Origin: Methanobrevibacter sp.
Lineage (GTDB): Archaea > Methanobacteriota > Methanobacteria > Methanobacteriales > Methanobacteriaceae
DNA: 64,000 nucleotides
Direction of reading: 5' to 3'
Assembly: GCA_017652345.1 (NCBI GenBank)
Contig: JAGCBE010000339.1
Location: 1 to 64,000 of the forward strand
Shown here: positions 8,206 to 17,160 of the stretch, piece after piece
Layout of the letters: every line of letters begins with the position of its first letter
Position numbering within the stretch: the first letter of the stretch is position 1
The notes under the pieces: generated by a model
Told to the model about the DNA's origin: nothing
Databases searched by the model: none
What the model saw: only the letters and a program-made list of their open reading frames with translations
Position numbers and translations under genes: made by a program

Positions 8206-8462
8206 TAAATCTCCGTAATACCTGCTGCTTCTTTAAGCTTTTCTACTGTAGCTGGATTACCATTTACAATAGGATAAATATAATATTTTGCAGGGTCACT
8301 CATGACCATCTTGAATTTAAATCTAATACTATTATTTTCCTTTAAGAGAAATTTTTGTTCTTCCATTGCGAATGGATCTATCTCCTGTACTGCCTGGAAC
8401 TTACCAGACTGAGTAAAGAATTTAGCTTCTAGTAATGAAATCTGTTGCCAGTTATTATCCAT
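8205..8462 (-). CDS. Small protein between 46 and 47
   Basis: 85 residues, no recognised family (contains NSIRFKFKMVMSDPAKYYIYPIVNG). It overlaps the 46-like gene by 8 nt and touches the 47-like gene by one base, so it is translated in between them. T4 also has small genes in the 46-47 interval. A role with the nuclease complex is inferred only from position. Confidence 0.8.
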   Translation of the reverse strand: MDNNWQQISLLEAKFFTQSGKFQAVQEIDPFAMEEQKFLLKENNSIRFKFKMVMSDPAKYYIYPIVNGNPATVEKLKEAAGITEI

Positions 8463-10215
8463 ATTTAACCTCTAATATACTATAATCATGAACTTTTTTA
8501 ATTTCAATGGTACTTGTCATTTGTATCTTAAGTTCATTAAGCTTATGTGATATGATATATATACCAAGCTTTTTCTTGTTAAGTTGAATCAAGTTATGTA
8601 ACGTAGCCACGAATTGTTCGATTCCGGACTGGTCAATATTCTGATCCAATAACTCGTCAATGAAGAGAATGTTACATGACCAGTTAGATATTTGTCTACT
8701 AATGTCAAAGAATGCTAATAGGATGGACATGTCAATTCTAGTACGTTCACCAGATGAATAGCTTGAGTACGTTCTTGGAACCATATTGGTCATCATTGTT
8801 TCCGTCATGGTCTCGTCGAATTCAATCATAGTATTCTTCAACTCGAACTTATTAAGGTATTCATTTACTGATTTATTAAGGACCTTGACTAATTTCTTAA
8901 AGAAATATGTCTTAATACCATCGTCGCCTAATAGTTTTATTAGCTGGGTATCGATTAAGATCTTTTCCGTTAATAATTCAATGTCCTTATTAAGTACTTC
9001 ACATTGGCTACGTAACTTGTTAAGCTTATCTACATATACATCAACTGATGCTGAACAGACCTTGGTAGATTCTTTTTCTAGATTCTGTTTAGCTCTATTA
9101 AGTTCCGTTTCCAGTGTGGACCTAGTAATTTCTTCGGTACGAGCTTTATCACGTATGGTTTGTATAAAGGATTGCTTGTCCTGATAAGCTTTAACTTCAT
9201 TATTATAAGCATTATACTTTTCCATTAATAAAGGTAATTGTACCTTTTCCATATCCTTTTTCTCTGTAATCATTTCCTCGATATGCTTTCTGGCATGACC
9301 TTCGTCTAATGGAGAATTACATACAGGACATAGACGTGATTTCTTAAGCTTGGATAATGTATTATTAATGGTATCGATAATGGACTGTACCTTGCCGATT
9401 TCCATTTTAAGTGATTCCCCGATAGTTCTATCTGGGATGGAACCTATTTCTTCAGTAAGTTCCTTAATCTTAGATTCAGCCAGGAGAACGTTACTGGTAC
9501 GCTTATCGATTTCCTTTTGGTACTTATCGATGTTTTCCTGGATAGTTTTAATGTTAGTGTCCTTTACTTCATTGAAGGATGCTATATATTTTTTCATGTT
9601 TTCTATATAGGATTCATTATCTTCAATGGAATTGGTAACACCACGTAGCTCGGTTGTTTTAAGATCCAGCTCGGTATTATTAACCGTTTTCCGTTTCTTA
9701 ACGTCTTTGCACATTAAACCAAGTACATCTATATTAAAGATGTTTTCAATTAAGGCACGCTTATCACCTATAGACAGACTAAGGAATGGTTTGTTATTCG
9801 TAACTGCGACAGCTACGATGTTCTTGAAAAGTCTTAAGTTAATACCTAAAAGCTTATCAATTTCATCCTGGTTAAGCTTTTTGGTGGATAACATGTCCAT
9901 TTCCTTTCCGTTCTTGTATATCTCGAAGATCGCAGGTTTTAATCCACGACGGATCATGTACAGGTCCGTACCTATTTTAAACTCGCACGTTACCTCAAGA
10001 CCTTTACCATTAGTTGTATTAACTAATTCTGATAATCTTATATCACGATATGGTTTACCAAAAAGGACAAAGGTTAATGCATCTAGGATAGAAGACTTAC
10101 CGGATCCATTAACTGCTTTGATGGTATTTAATCCAGTTTGGAAATCTATTTCCGCGCCAGAGGCACCATAAGACATGATATTACAAAATGACAACTTTTT
10201 AAATTCTACAAACAT
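8455..10215 (-). CDS. 46: Recombination nuclease ATPase, gp46/SbcC-like
   Basis: 586 residues, SMC-like ATPase of the Rad50/SbcC/T4 gp46 family. N-terminal FCNIMSYGASGAEIDF then Walker A AVNGSGKSSILDALTF (about 36-51); two coiled-coil arms meet at a zinc hook CPVC (about residue 297); C-terminal signature SSGERTRIDMSI and Walker B CNILFIDELLDQNI. Size matches T4 gp46 (560). First gene of the operon from the promoter at 10226-10254. Confidence 0.96.
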   Translation of the reverse strand: MFVEFKKLSFCNIMSYGASGAEIDFQTGLNTIKAVNGSGKSSILDALTFVLFGKPYRDIRLSELVNTTNGKGLEVTCEFKIGTDLYMIRRGLKPAIFEIYKNGKEMDMLSTKKLNQDEIDKLLGINLRLFKNIVAVAVTNNKPFLSLSIGDKRALIENIFNIDVLGLMCKDVKKRKTVNNTELDLKTTELRGVTNSIEDNESYIENMKKYIASFNEVKDTNIKTIQENIDKYQKEIDKRTSNVLLAESKIKELTEEIGSIPDRTIGESLKMEIGKVQSIIDTINNTLSKLKKSRLCPVCNSPLDEGHARKHIEEMITEKKDMEKVQLPLLMEKYNAYNNEVKAYQDKQSFIQTIRDKARTEEITRSTLETELNRAKQNLEKESTKVCSASVDVYVDKLNKLRSQCEVLNKDIELLTEKILIDTQLIKLLGDDGIKTYFFKKLVKVLNKSVNEYLNKFELKNTMIEFDETMTETMMTNMVPRTYSSYSSGERTRIDMSILLAFFDISRQISNWSCNILFIDELLDQNIDQSGIEQFVATLHNLIQLNKKKLGIYIISHKLNELKIQMTSTIEIKKVHDYSILEVKYG

Positions 10216-10225
10216 ATATAAAGTA

Positions 10226-10254
10226 AATATAGAAAATTATATGGTTTGTGTAAA
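10226..10254 (-). promoter_or_regulatory. Sigma-70-like promoter of the 46-thyA operon
   Basis: Minus strand: TTTACA (10254-10249), 17 nt, TATATT (10231-10226), 11 nt before the ATG at 10215. Confidence 0.8.
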
Positions 10255-10365
10255 CTTTTGTAAATATTTTGAGTATTTTAAGAAAATACAGAATAATTTT
10301 ATGGTTATTTGTTGATTAACCATAATTTTTTATATTTGAAACTATATTTAATTAAGTAGAAATAG

Positions 10366-10745
10366 TCAGAATTTCAAAAGATTATATATAGTATAGACAG
10401 CAACTGGAGTTGAGAGATACTCGATGCAAAGAAGTCTGGAACCAGAGTGGTCTTCCTAAAGGACGTGGGATATCGTTCGAGGCACCTAACGGGTCCAGCC
10501 AGGGATGTTGGAGATGGCAGACATTGCAAGAAACCCCTGAAGTCCATCGTCGAAGACGGAAGTAGCGATTCCGTTAGATAAGCCGCCATTGGCAGTGTAG
10601 GATGTAGCTGGTGTACAGGATGACCGACCCATAAGCCTATATGTAAGTCCACGAGAGTTGACAGCAGGTATGTTGTCTAGTCTATTCGTTCCTGAATAGG
10701 CTTGATGTCTCTTGCAAGTCTATTAACGTCGAGGCTATAGATAAT
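10366..10745. other. GC-rich island, possible ncRNA or gene remnant
   Basis: This part of the 708-nt gap between divergent operons is clearly richer in G and C than its flanks. On the plus strand it can form several hairpins, best AGTCTATTC-6 nt-GAATAGGCT (10679-10702). On the minus strand a 78-codon open stretch without an early ATG ends at a TAG and reads like a protein fragment (for example GGLSNGIATSVFDDGLQGFL), but a second, overlapping minus frame is open too. It may be a noncoding RNA or a decayed imported gene; I cannot decide. Confidence 0.4.
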
Positions 10746-10909
10746 ATTTAATATTACATTTAAACAGGTTTAATTAAAGCATTTAATAAAATACTTAACT
10801 AAGATCTAGGAACTAAAGGTACTAAGCCGTAGCCTAGCTAGAAATAAAGTACTGTTTAAATGGGCAAAGGAATACTATACTCATTTAAAATCTTCCCCGA
10901 AAAATGTAT

Positions 10910-10917
10910 TATAAATA
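10910..10917 (+). promoter_or_regulatory. T4-type late promoter
   Basis: TATAAATA ending 6 nt before the ATG at 10924; starts the late plus-strand block. Confidence 0.75.
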
Positions 10918-10923
10918 GAACAT

Positions 10924-12288
10924 ATGGGATTCACTAGTCTAGTATGTACATATCTTTATGGTTCATTCGCTGTAATTAAAGCAGCATTAACAGGTTATTG
11001 TAACGTAGCAAAGAACCTGTTAAAACGTATTGATACCCTTGTTTCAACCTTAATGACAACGGTAAATTATATCATAAATGCTACTATCAGGACTGTTGCT
11101 AACCTGATAAAACAGTATGAAAAAGAACTGTTTGACCTGTTATATAGCGCAGTTTTTGGTACAGATAAGTCTTTCTGGTGTAATAAATTGTGGAAATGTG
11201 CTGCTTTATTGGCTGAATTACTTGATTCCGATTCCTGGTTAAACCAAAAGGTACGTTCCTATTTAGATGCACGTTGCAAGTCTACAAGCACGTTAGATAC
11301 AATGGATCTTATTAGCCAATCCATTACAGACTTTACCGCATTCCAACAGACAGTATGTGCTGCAGGCTTTTCCATTGAATTTGGTATATCGTACATTAAA
11401 AAGCTTTTTGAATGGTGTGCAGATATAATAATGTCGTTTTATAATTTCTTGGGTCGTAACATCAGGAAATTAAAAATACTTGTAGAAGGTTATCTTAATA
11501 CCGTCATTGACTGGGGGATCATGGATTACCTGGACAAGCTTATATCATTCTTTACTTGTGCATTCGATGACAGTTATTCTTGTTCGGAAATAGCCACAGC
11601 ATCTAATTTCTACCAGGACTGCTTATCCAAGCTTAAGCTAGAAAAGAATGGTCAGGGTTATGACGTTTCCCAGGAATTCAAGAACGCGATATATGGCGGA
11701 TTGGATGGCGCCAAAGTAATGTGCAGTAACTTAAAGGAAGAACTTGATGCTGCATATGCTAAATGTATTGACCCGAATAAACTGAAATCGGCTAATGCGG
11801 CATACAACCTTAGTAAAAACATATTCCCAGGTGGCATGTCTTGGACAGATTTAAAGGAAGGCAACTGGAAGAATAACCATATGGTTAAGAAGTTTAAGTT
11901 GACAAAGGATGCCTTTATCCAGGCTTGGAATTCCTATAATCCAAATAACGGAAAGACGTTTAAGGAATTGATTGATGGTACCATAATTGATCAGGAAGGT
12001 AATATATATGTCAAGGAAGGATGTAACTATGTATTACTTAACCCTTACATGCCAGAGTCGTCCAGGGAAGAAACCACGCAGGATTATAACGTTTCCGGTC
12101 CTATCAATAACAGCGCTATGTTATGGAACAATGAAATAATCTCCGTAACAGATGCTGCCATAAGGATTGTGAAGAACGATCCTGAAGATGAAAAGATGAT
12201 TACCGAATGTCGTACATTATATGAATTCATCAATGACTGGAAGCATAACCCAGATGGTGTCATCAGATATGCCACACAAAAGATATAA
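10924..12288 (+). CDS. Late protein, probable virion component
   Basis: 454 residues. The first 70 residues are hydrophobic helices (TSLVCTYLYGSFAVIKAALTG, STLMTTVNYIINATIRTVANL), followed by a helical, Cys-containing middle (residues 150-240) and a polar C-terminal third with NYVLLNPYMPESS. Late promoter directly upstream; no ribosome site is visible because the leader is so short. Size, late expression and neighbours suggest a structural or DNA-ejection protein, but no family was recognised. Confidence 0.85.
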   Translation: MGFTSLVCTYLYGSFAVIKAALTGYCNVAKNLLKRIDTLVSTLMTTVNYIINATIRTVANLIKQYEKELFDLLYSAVFGTDKSFWCNKLWKCAALLAELLDSDSWLNQKVRSYLDARCKSTSTLDTMDLISQSITDFTAFQQTVCAAGFSIEFGISYIKKLFEWCADIIMSFYNFLGRNIRKLKILVEGYLNTVIDWGIMDYLDKLISFFTCAFDDSYSCSEIATASNFYQDCLSKLKLEKNGQGYDVSQEFKNAIYGGLDGAKVMCSNLKEELDAAYAKCIDPNKLKSANAAYNLSKNIFPGGMSWTDLKEGNWKNNHMVKKFKLTKDAFIQAWNSYNPNNGKTFKELIDGTIIDQEGNIYVKEGCNYVLLNPYMPESSREETTQDYNVSGPINNSAMLWNNEIISVTDAAIRIVKNDPEDEKMITECRTLYEFINDWKHNPDGVIRYATQKI

Positions 12289-12291
12289 ATA
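12284..12291 (+). promoter_or_regulatory. T4-type late promoter
   Basis: TATAAATA overlapping the stop codon of the preceding gene, 37 nt before the ATG at 12329. Confidence 0.7.
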
Positions 12292-12328
12292 ATAAGATTT
12301 CAAATCAAATATATAAAGAGGTTCAAAA

Positions 12329-12670
12329 ATGAGTGATTACAGTGTTGAAGAAATATTACAGGCTAAGCGAGTAGCGAAGGAAGCAGGATATAACGTTTCC
12401 TTGCCTGATGATCGTATAGAACAAGCAAAGAATATTGCCAAGGCTAATGGTTATAATGTCCGTAAGGTAGAAGACCCTACAGAGATTGCACTACAAGTTG
12501 CCAGGGAGCATGGTTTCCAGGTCATACCGCCGAATACTAATCCGGCGCGTACTACCCCGACTCCAGCGCCACAGCAAAATGTACCGCCAGCACAGCCAAA
12601 GCCACAAAAGAAAGAAGATCCTTATGCAGGGTATTCTTGGTCGGAAAGACAGGCTGCTAAGTACCTTTAA
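12329..12670 (+). CDS. Small late protein with repeated helix and Pro-rich linker
   Basis: 113 residues. Three copies of a short motif of the form (Q)AKxxAKxxGYNV: ILQAKRVAKEAGYNV, IEQAKNIAKANGYNV, IALQVAREHGFQV. Each is followed by a few residues, like the repeated units of peptidoglycan- or DNA-binding helices. Then comes a Pro/Ala-rich linker (about residues 70-95) and the end PYAGYSWSERQAAKYL. AGAGG precedes the ATG. Function unknown. Confidence 0.8.
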   Translation: MSDYSVEEILQAKRVAKEAGYNVSLPDDRIEQAKNIAKANGYNVRKVEDPTEIALQVAREHGFQVIPPNTNPARTTPTPAPQQNVPPAQPKPQKKEDPYAGYSWSERQAAKYL

Positions 12671-12693
12671 TTCTTTAGTTATTTTTAAGTAAA

Positions 12694-12719
12694 AAGCTCT
12701 CATTTTCTGAGAGTTTTTT
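12694..12719 (+). terminator. Terminator
   Basis: AAGCTCTCA-TTTTC-TGAGAGTTT hairpin followed by T6; ends the gene at 12670. Confidence 0.85.
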
Positions 12720-12724
12720 GCTAT

Positions 12725-12732
12725 TATAAATA
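12725..12732 (+). promoter_or_regulatory. T4-type late promoter
   Basis: TATAAATA 4 nt before the ATG at 12737 and directly after the terminator. Confidence 0.7.
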
Positions 12733-12736
12733 ATAT

Positions 12737-13612
12737 ATGATGAATAACAGAAATAATCCGCCAACGCCACCAGGATGGGATGACCCAAGTCATATCCCTC
12801 ATTTTCCTGACTGGCCAAATGTTCCGTATGCTGATTGGCCGCGTACACGTTTCCATCGTTGGAATGATAGTGAGCCTGCTAATGTACAACCATGGTGGCA
12901 GGATTGTTGTGAACCTTTTGATGACCCATGCATTTGTGTAACGAGTGCAGATGCTGAGTTATGGAATAGTTATTCCTCACTCAGTGGATTAACAGGATTT
13001 GATCCAGAAACAATTTCTGCTGCAGTATCTTCTTACAGCACTATAAGTGCACAGTTAGAGCAATTCAGCGGCTGGGATGATTTAAAGTACGGTTATGATG
13101 TACTCTCTGCCAATTCCGGAATGTGGAATTCCGCAGGGTATGTACCAGGTATTCTTAGTGCTATTTCCGCATTAGATGCCAAGAAGCTAGATGCATCTGG
13201 TGTCCATGTTTGGACTGACAGTGAAAAACTTGCCCACGATGCTGGTGCATATGGTGACTTCAGTGGAACGCTTGTTGGTGTCGGTACGTATGAAAGACCG
13301 TTAAGACTTTCTCCGTATGCAATTAAAGCTATAAGCATCGTTGATCAAGCAACTGATGGTTATAAGACTGGATTGGTAAATACCGATACAGCAAGTGCTA
13401 TGATACGTGATATTGACACGTTGAATGATAATATGGCTGACCTTGCTGGATCCGTTTCCGGAAATAGGAAATTGATTGAGTGGATCCTTAACCACATGGG
13501 TGAAATGGGAATGTCCGCGTTATGGGAAAATAAAGCCGTTACCTTGGATGAATCACGTGCTAACCCTGCAATCTTCTATTACTGGGATGAAACTGACCCT
13601 CCTAGAAACTAA
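12737..13612 (+). CDS. Late protein, probable fibre-like virion protein
   Basis: 291 residues. An N-terminal Pro/Trp-rich region (PPTPPGW, HIPHFPDWPNVPYADWP) is followed by repeated Ser/Asp/Trp/Tyr-rich segments (LWNSYSSLSGL, WDDLKYGYDVLSANSGMWNS) and ends SALWENKAVTLDESRANPAIF. Such composition is common in tail fibre or whisker proteins, but no defined domain was recognised. It has its own late promoter. Confidence 0.8.
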   Translation: MMNNRNNPPTPPGWDDPSHIPHFPDWPNVPYADWPRTRFHRWNDSEPANVQPWWQDCCEPFDDPCICVTSADAELWNSYSSLSGLTGFDPETISAAVSSYSTISAQLEQFSGWDDLKYGYDVLSANSGMWNSAGYVPGILSAISALDAKKLDASGVHVWTDSEKLAHDAGAYGDFSGTLVGVGTYERPLRLSPYAIKAISIVDQATDGYKTGLVNTDTASAMIRDIDTLNDNMADLAGSVSGNRKLIEWILNHMGEMGMSALWENKAVTLDESRANPAIFYYWDETDPPRN

Positions 13613-13620
13613 TATAAATA
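13613..13620 (+). promoter_or_regulatory. T4-type late promoter
   Basis: TATAAATA just after the preceding stop codon; AAAGGAG follows before the ATG at 13643. Confidence 0.75.
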
Positions 13621-13642
13621 ATTATAAAGGAGTAAGGAAAAT

Positions 13643-13969
13643 ATGGAAGATTTATTAACCACAGCATTTCAGTCCGGTAACGCAACGGCAATATTATCAG
13701 GTGTAATTGTTTATTTGATTGTCTTTTTACAGAGAAAGAATACAGCAGCTACACGTGATGATAGTATATCTGGTCTTAAAAAGGAAATTGATGACCTTAA
13801 GAACAGTAAGCTATTGATGCAAAAGGATATTGATTTCTTAATACATGAAAATAGCGGTATTAAGGAAGATATTAAAGAAATTAAGGGTACTCTTCAACAG
13901 ATTGCTGTTTCTATTGCCGAAATTGCAGTACAATATAAAGAATTTAAAGAAAATAACAAGAAAAGGTAA
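13643..13969 (+). CDS. Late membrane protein with coiled coil, holin-like layout
   Basis: 108 residues. One N-terminal membrane segment (about 15-30, AILSGVIVYLIVFL) is followed by RKN and then a long coiled coil (residues 42-100). This is the layout of XhlA/holin-accessory proteins and of some tail-chaperone proteins. Late expression fits lysis, but no endolysin gene is seen nearby, so the role is an inference. Confidence 0.8.
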   Translation: MEDLLTTAFQSGNATAILSGVIVYLIVFLQRKNTAATRDDSISGLKKEIDDLKNSKLLMQKDIDFLIHENSGIKEDIKEIKGTLQQIAVSIAEIAVQYKEFKENNKKR

Positions 13970-13975
13970 TTAATC

Positions 13976-14386
13976 ATGCAAAGTCTTAAAGAATATATGG
14001 TAAATGAGTCCTCAGAGTTCAGCTCTATGGAAAACAATCCATTAATCTATATCTTGGTAATCCCAAAGGTTCTTAATGGAGACATTGATGTCATCAAGAA
14101 GGATGAGATCATTAAGAATGTTATTGGTGTAACGGAAAAGTTCATTAAGGATAACCTGGATGCTAATACTATTAAGGTATTGAAGAATGCATATAGACCA
14201 GCATCTGTTATGGATGTCTTTAAGCTTTCCAAGAACTATAAAGCTACCTTTGATAACTACATGGCTGACCTTAAGTCTATAGTATGTAACGAAGAGGTTA
14301 ACTTTATAAAAGCCATTAATATCAGTAAAAAGTTTGACGAGCTATTAAGCTCTCCGGAATATCAACTTTATAAAAATACGCTCTAA
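13976..14386 (+). CDS. Unknown late protein
   Basis: 136 residues, helical, begins MQSLKEYMVNESSEFSSM, an N terminus resembling the MASFKDYIND start of the late protein at 33751-32966. Such short amphipathic starts on late proteins could be a sorting signal for the prohead, which is speculative. It lies 6 nt after the membrane-protein gene, in the same transcript. Confidence 0.8.
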   Translation: MQSLKEYMVNESSEFSSMENNPLIYILVIPKVLNGDIDVIKKDEIIKNVIGVTEKFIKDNLDANTIKVLKNAYRPASVMDVFKLSKNYKATFDNYMADLKSIVCNEEVNFIKAINISKKFDELLSSPEYQLYKNTL

Positions 14387-14395
14387 AAATATTTT

Positions 14396-14403
14396 TATAA
14401 ATA
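14396..14403 (+). promoter_or_regulatory. T4-type late promoter
   Basis: TATAAATA 28 nt before the ATG at 14432, followed by AAAGGA. Confidence 0.75.
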
Positions 14404-14431
14404 ATAAAGATATATAAAGGAAAAGAGAATT

Positions 14432-15313
14432 ATGAAAAACAGAGAAGATATTGAATTCAAGAAGTGGAAGAAATCCCACAAGCTTAACGAAGGTTTCCTT
14501 GACGGTGAGGAAGAACAACCGGTTACTACCGATGACACTACCGGTCAGGAAGAAACAAAGGAAAAGAAGGAAGAAAGCGATGCTTCTTTAGAAGAACCAT
14601 CTGATGACATCGATATTTCCGAAGAACCATCTGAAGACGGTGATGAAGAATCATTTGGTGAAGATGATTTCCCTGATGAAGGTGAAGGCGATAAGGAAGG
14701 TGAAAACACTGAAGACTTCAAGGAAGGTGACGACAAGAAGGAAGATGATGGTGTTAAGGATGAACCAGAAGGTACCTCCGAGCTTAAGGACATCCTTGCA
14801 ACTCTTACCACAGCAATCCAGACATTGACTGATAAGGTTGATAACCTCAATACTGAAAAGGAAGAAGGAAGCGAATCTGAAGGAGAAGCTGAATCTACTG
14901 AAGACTTCGGCGGTGAAGATGATTTCGGTGGCGAATCTGAAGGTAGTGACGATTTCGGCGGTGAAGAAGGCGGTGACGACTTTGGATCTGAAGAAGGTGG
15001 TGAATCTACTGATAATGGTGAAGGTGAATCTTCTGAGGGCGGTGAATCTTCTGAAGGTGATAACGAAGGTGGTGAAGAATCTTCTAGTGAAGAAGAAGAA
15101 ACTCCAGCTGACGAAACCAAGTCCGAAGCATTTAATAAGTTCTCTAAGAAGGGCCAATATTTAAGCGAAAAGTCCGATTACATCATCGGTAAGCTCTGGA
15201 ACTCCAGATACGATTTGCTTGAAGAAGGAATTATGACGGCCGTTAGAGCTAAATTAAGACAAAAGATCGAAGCTGCTAAGAAGCAGATTAAGCTCGAAGC
15301 TGCAAAACGCTAA
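14432..15313 (+). CDS. Highly acidic late protein, possible prohead core/scaffold
   Basis: 293 residues. Short basic N terminus (EFKKWKKSHKLNEGFLD), then about 190 residues dominated by Glu, Asp, Gly and Ser with repeats such as GGEDDFGGESEGSDDFGGEE, and a basic helical C terminus (MTAVRAKLRQKIEAAKKQIK). A short helix interrupts the acidic part (TSELKDILATLTTAIQTLTD). Acidic cores with basic ends occur in T4-like scaffold and core proteins; this assignment is an inference from composition and late expression. Confidence 0.85.
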   Translation: MKNREDIEFKKWKKSHKLNEGFLDGEEEQPVTTDDTTGQEETKEKKEESDASLEEPSDDIDISEEPSEDGDEESFGEDDFPDEGEGDKEGENTEDFKEGDDKKEDDGVKDEPEGTSELKDILATLTTAIQTLTDKVDNLNTEKEEGSESEGEAESTEDFGGEDDFGGESEGSDDFGGEEGGDDFGSEEGGESTDNGEGESSEGGESSEGDNEGGEESSSEEEETPADETKSEAFNKFSKKGQYLSEKSDYIIGKLWNSRYDLLEEGIMTAVRAKLRQKIEAAKKQIKLEAAKR

Positions 15314-15341
15314 TCCATGATTGTTCCTTTATATATTTGAT

Positions 15342-15366
15342 AACCGGGTCACAAAACCCGGTTTTT
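15342..15366 (+). terminator. Terminator
   Basis: AACCGGGT-CACAAA-ACCCGGTT with T5; separates the late block from groEL. Confidence 0.9.
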
Positions 15367-15460
15367 CAATTAAGATAATCAGAAAATAATTATAATTTCA
15401 ATTTAATTAAGCAAAATTACTATATTTTGCTTTAGTTTTTAATATACAAAAGGAAAAAAT

Positions 15461-17089
15461 ATGTCTAAAGAAATTTTATTTGATGTACAGGCACGTGAAA
15501 AGATTATGCAGGGTGTTAATGTCCTTGCAGATTCAGTTAAGGTAACTTTGGGTCCTTCCGGAAAGAATGTTATGATTGCCAATGGATCCAGCGCGCCAAC
15601 AGTTACGAAGGATGGTGTTACTGTCGCTAAGTCTATTGAATTGGAAGATGCTTTTGCCAACCAGGGCGTACAGATGCTTAAAGAAGGCGCTCAGAAGACT
15701 AATGACATTGCTGGTGATGGAACGACTACTGTTACCGTATTAACTCAAGCTATTGCACGTGAAGGATTGAAGAATATCGCTGCTGGTGCTAACCCGATGG
15801 AAATTAAGACTGGTATCGATAAGACTGTTACTGCTATTGTTAAGAAACTTGATGAGATTTCGATTAAGGTAACAACTACTGAAGCTGTTGCTCAGGTAGG
15901 TACCATCTCTGCAAATGGCGATACGGAAATTGGTAACATGATTGCCAATGCAATGGAAAAGGTTGGTCAGGATGGTGTCATTACTGTTGAAGAATCCAGG
16001 ACCGCTGATACTGTTCTTGATGTTGTTGAAGGTATGCAGTTTGGTAATGGTTATCTTTCTCCATACTTTGTTACTAATCCAGAGAAGATGGAAGTAGAAC
16101 TTGATAATCCATTGATTTTACTTTATAACCATAAGATTTCATCTGTCCAAGATATTTTGTCTCACCTTGAATTTGCTAATGCTAATAAGAGAGCAATCCT
16201 TATTATTGCTGAAGACGTTGATTCAGAAGCATTAAGCACGTTGGTCATTAACAAGATGCGTGGTGCTATTAAGGTTTGTGCTGTTAAGGCTCCTGGTTAT
16301 GGTGATTCCAGAACAAATAACCTTAAGGACATTGCTACTGTTGTTGGTGGTGAATTGATTAGTGATGAATTAGGTATTAAGCTTTCCGACGCAGATCCAC
16401 AGTGCATGGGTACAGCAAAAACTGTTAAGATCACCAGGGATTCTACGACCATTATTGAAGGCGCTGGAACTAAGGAAGATATTAACCAGTTAGTAGCTCA
16501 ACTTAAGAATCAATTAAGTGAAACTGATTCCGTTTATGAAAAAGAAAAGCTCCAGGAGAGAATTGCTAAGCTCGCAGGCGGTGTCGGTGTTATTAAGGTT
16601 GGTGCAGCAACGGAAGTTGAAATGAATGAAAAGAAGGACCGTGTTGATGACGCACTCCACGCAACTAAGGCTGCTGTTGAGGAAGGTATTGTTGCTGGTG
16701 GTGGTACTGCTTTAATCCGCGCAACAGAAATGATTAAGGATTCCGTTAAGTTTGATAATGAAGATCAGCTTACTGGTGGTAAGATTGTATTCCGCGCCAT
16801 TGAAGAACCATTAAGACAAATTGTTGCCAATGCAGGTAAGGAACCATCCGTTATCCTCAATAAGGTTAAGGAACTTTCCGGAAACCAGGGTTACGATGCA
16901 CGCGCTGATAAGTTTTATGATCTCGTTGAAAATGGAATTATTGACCCTGTTAAGGTTACTAAGAACGCATTGAAGAATGCATCATCTATTGCATCGATGA
17001 TTCTCACAACCAATTGTGTCATTGTTGAGAAGAAGGAAGAAAAGCCTGAATTGCCTCCAATGCCAATGGGAATACCTGGAATGATGTAA
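15461..17089 (+). CDS. groEL: Chaperonin GroEL
   Basis: 542 residues, 60-kDa chaperonin. VKVTLGPSGKNVMI, the nucleotide-binding AGDGTTTVTVLTQAI, KAPGYGD, and DDALHATKAAVEEGIVAGGGTAL are all present. The C-terminal GGM repeat of host GroEL is replaced by PELPPMPMGIPGMM. An ATP-driven folding cage, probably for phage proteins. No GroES-like gene is in this window. AAAAGGA precedes the ATG. The upstream TATATT (15421-15426) lacks a clear -35. Confidence 0.98.
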   Translation: MSKEILFDVQAREKIMQGVNVLADSVKVTLGPSGKNVMIANGSSAPTVTKDGVTVAKSIELEDAFANQGVQMLKEGAQKTNDIAGDGTTTVTVLTQAIAREGLKNIAAGANPMEIKTGIDKTVTAIVKKLDEISIKVTTTEAVAQVGTISANGDTEIGNMIANAMEKVGQDGVITVEESRTADTVLDVVEGMQFGNGYLSPYFVTNPEKMEVELDNPLILLYNHKISSVQDILSHLEFANANKRAILIIAEDVDSEALSTLVINKMRGAIKVCAVKAPGYGDSRTNNLKDIATVVGGELISDELGIKLSDADPQCMGTAKTVKITRDSTTIIEGAGTKEDINQLVAQLKNQLSETDSVYEKEKLQERIAKLAGGVGVIKVGAATEVEMNEKKDRVDDALHATKAAVEEGIVAGGGTALIRATEMIKDSVKFDNEDQLTGGKIVFRAIEEPLRQIVANAGKEPSVILNKVKELSGNQGYDARADKFYDLVENGIIDPVKVTKNALKNASSIASMILTTNCVIVEKKEEKPELPPMPMGIPGMM

Positions 17090-17117
17090 GGTGACTGAAT
17101 AAAAAGTTTTTCCTTTT

Positions 17118-17151
17118 ACCCGCTTACGAATGTAAGTGGGTTTTTTATATT
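17118..17151 (+). promoter_or_regulatory. Fused terminator-promoter
   Basis: Ten-bp stem ACCCGCTTAC/GTAAGTGGGT then T6, ending groEL. CTTACG inside the stem (17123-17128) is 17 nt from TATATT (17146-17151), which serves the gene at 17161. Confidence 0.65.
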
Positions 17152-17160
17152 ATATTAAGT

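Noticed and set aside
10374..10652. 92-residue minus-strand frame in the GC-rich island
   Set aside because: A second overlapping frame on the same strand is equally open and no ribosome site is seen; coding status cannot be supported.
14545..15120. Long minus-strand frame rich in Ser and Pro opposite the acidic late protein
   Set aside because: It is the antisense shadow of a repetitive Glu/Asp/Gly/Ser coding region; no promoter or ribosome site on that strand.
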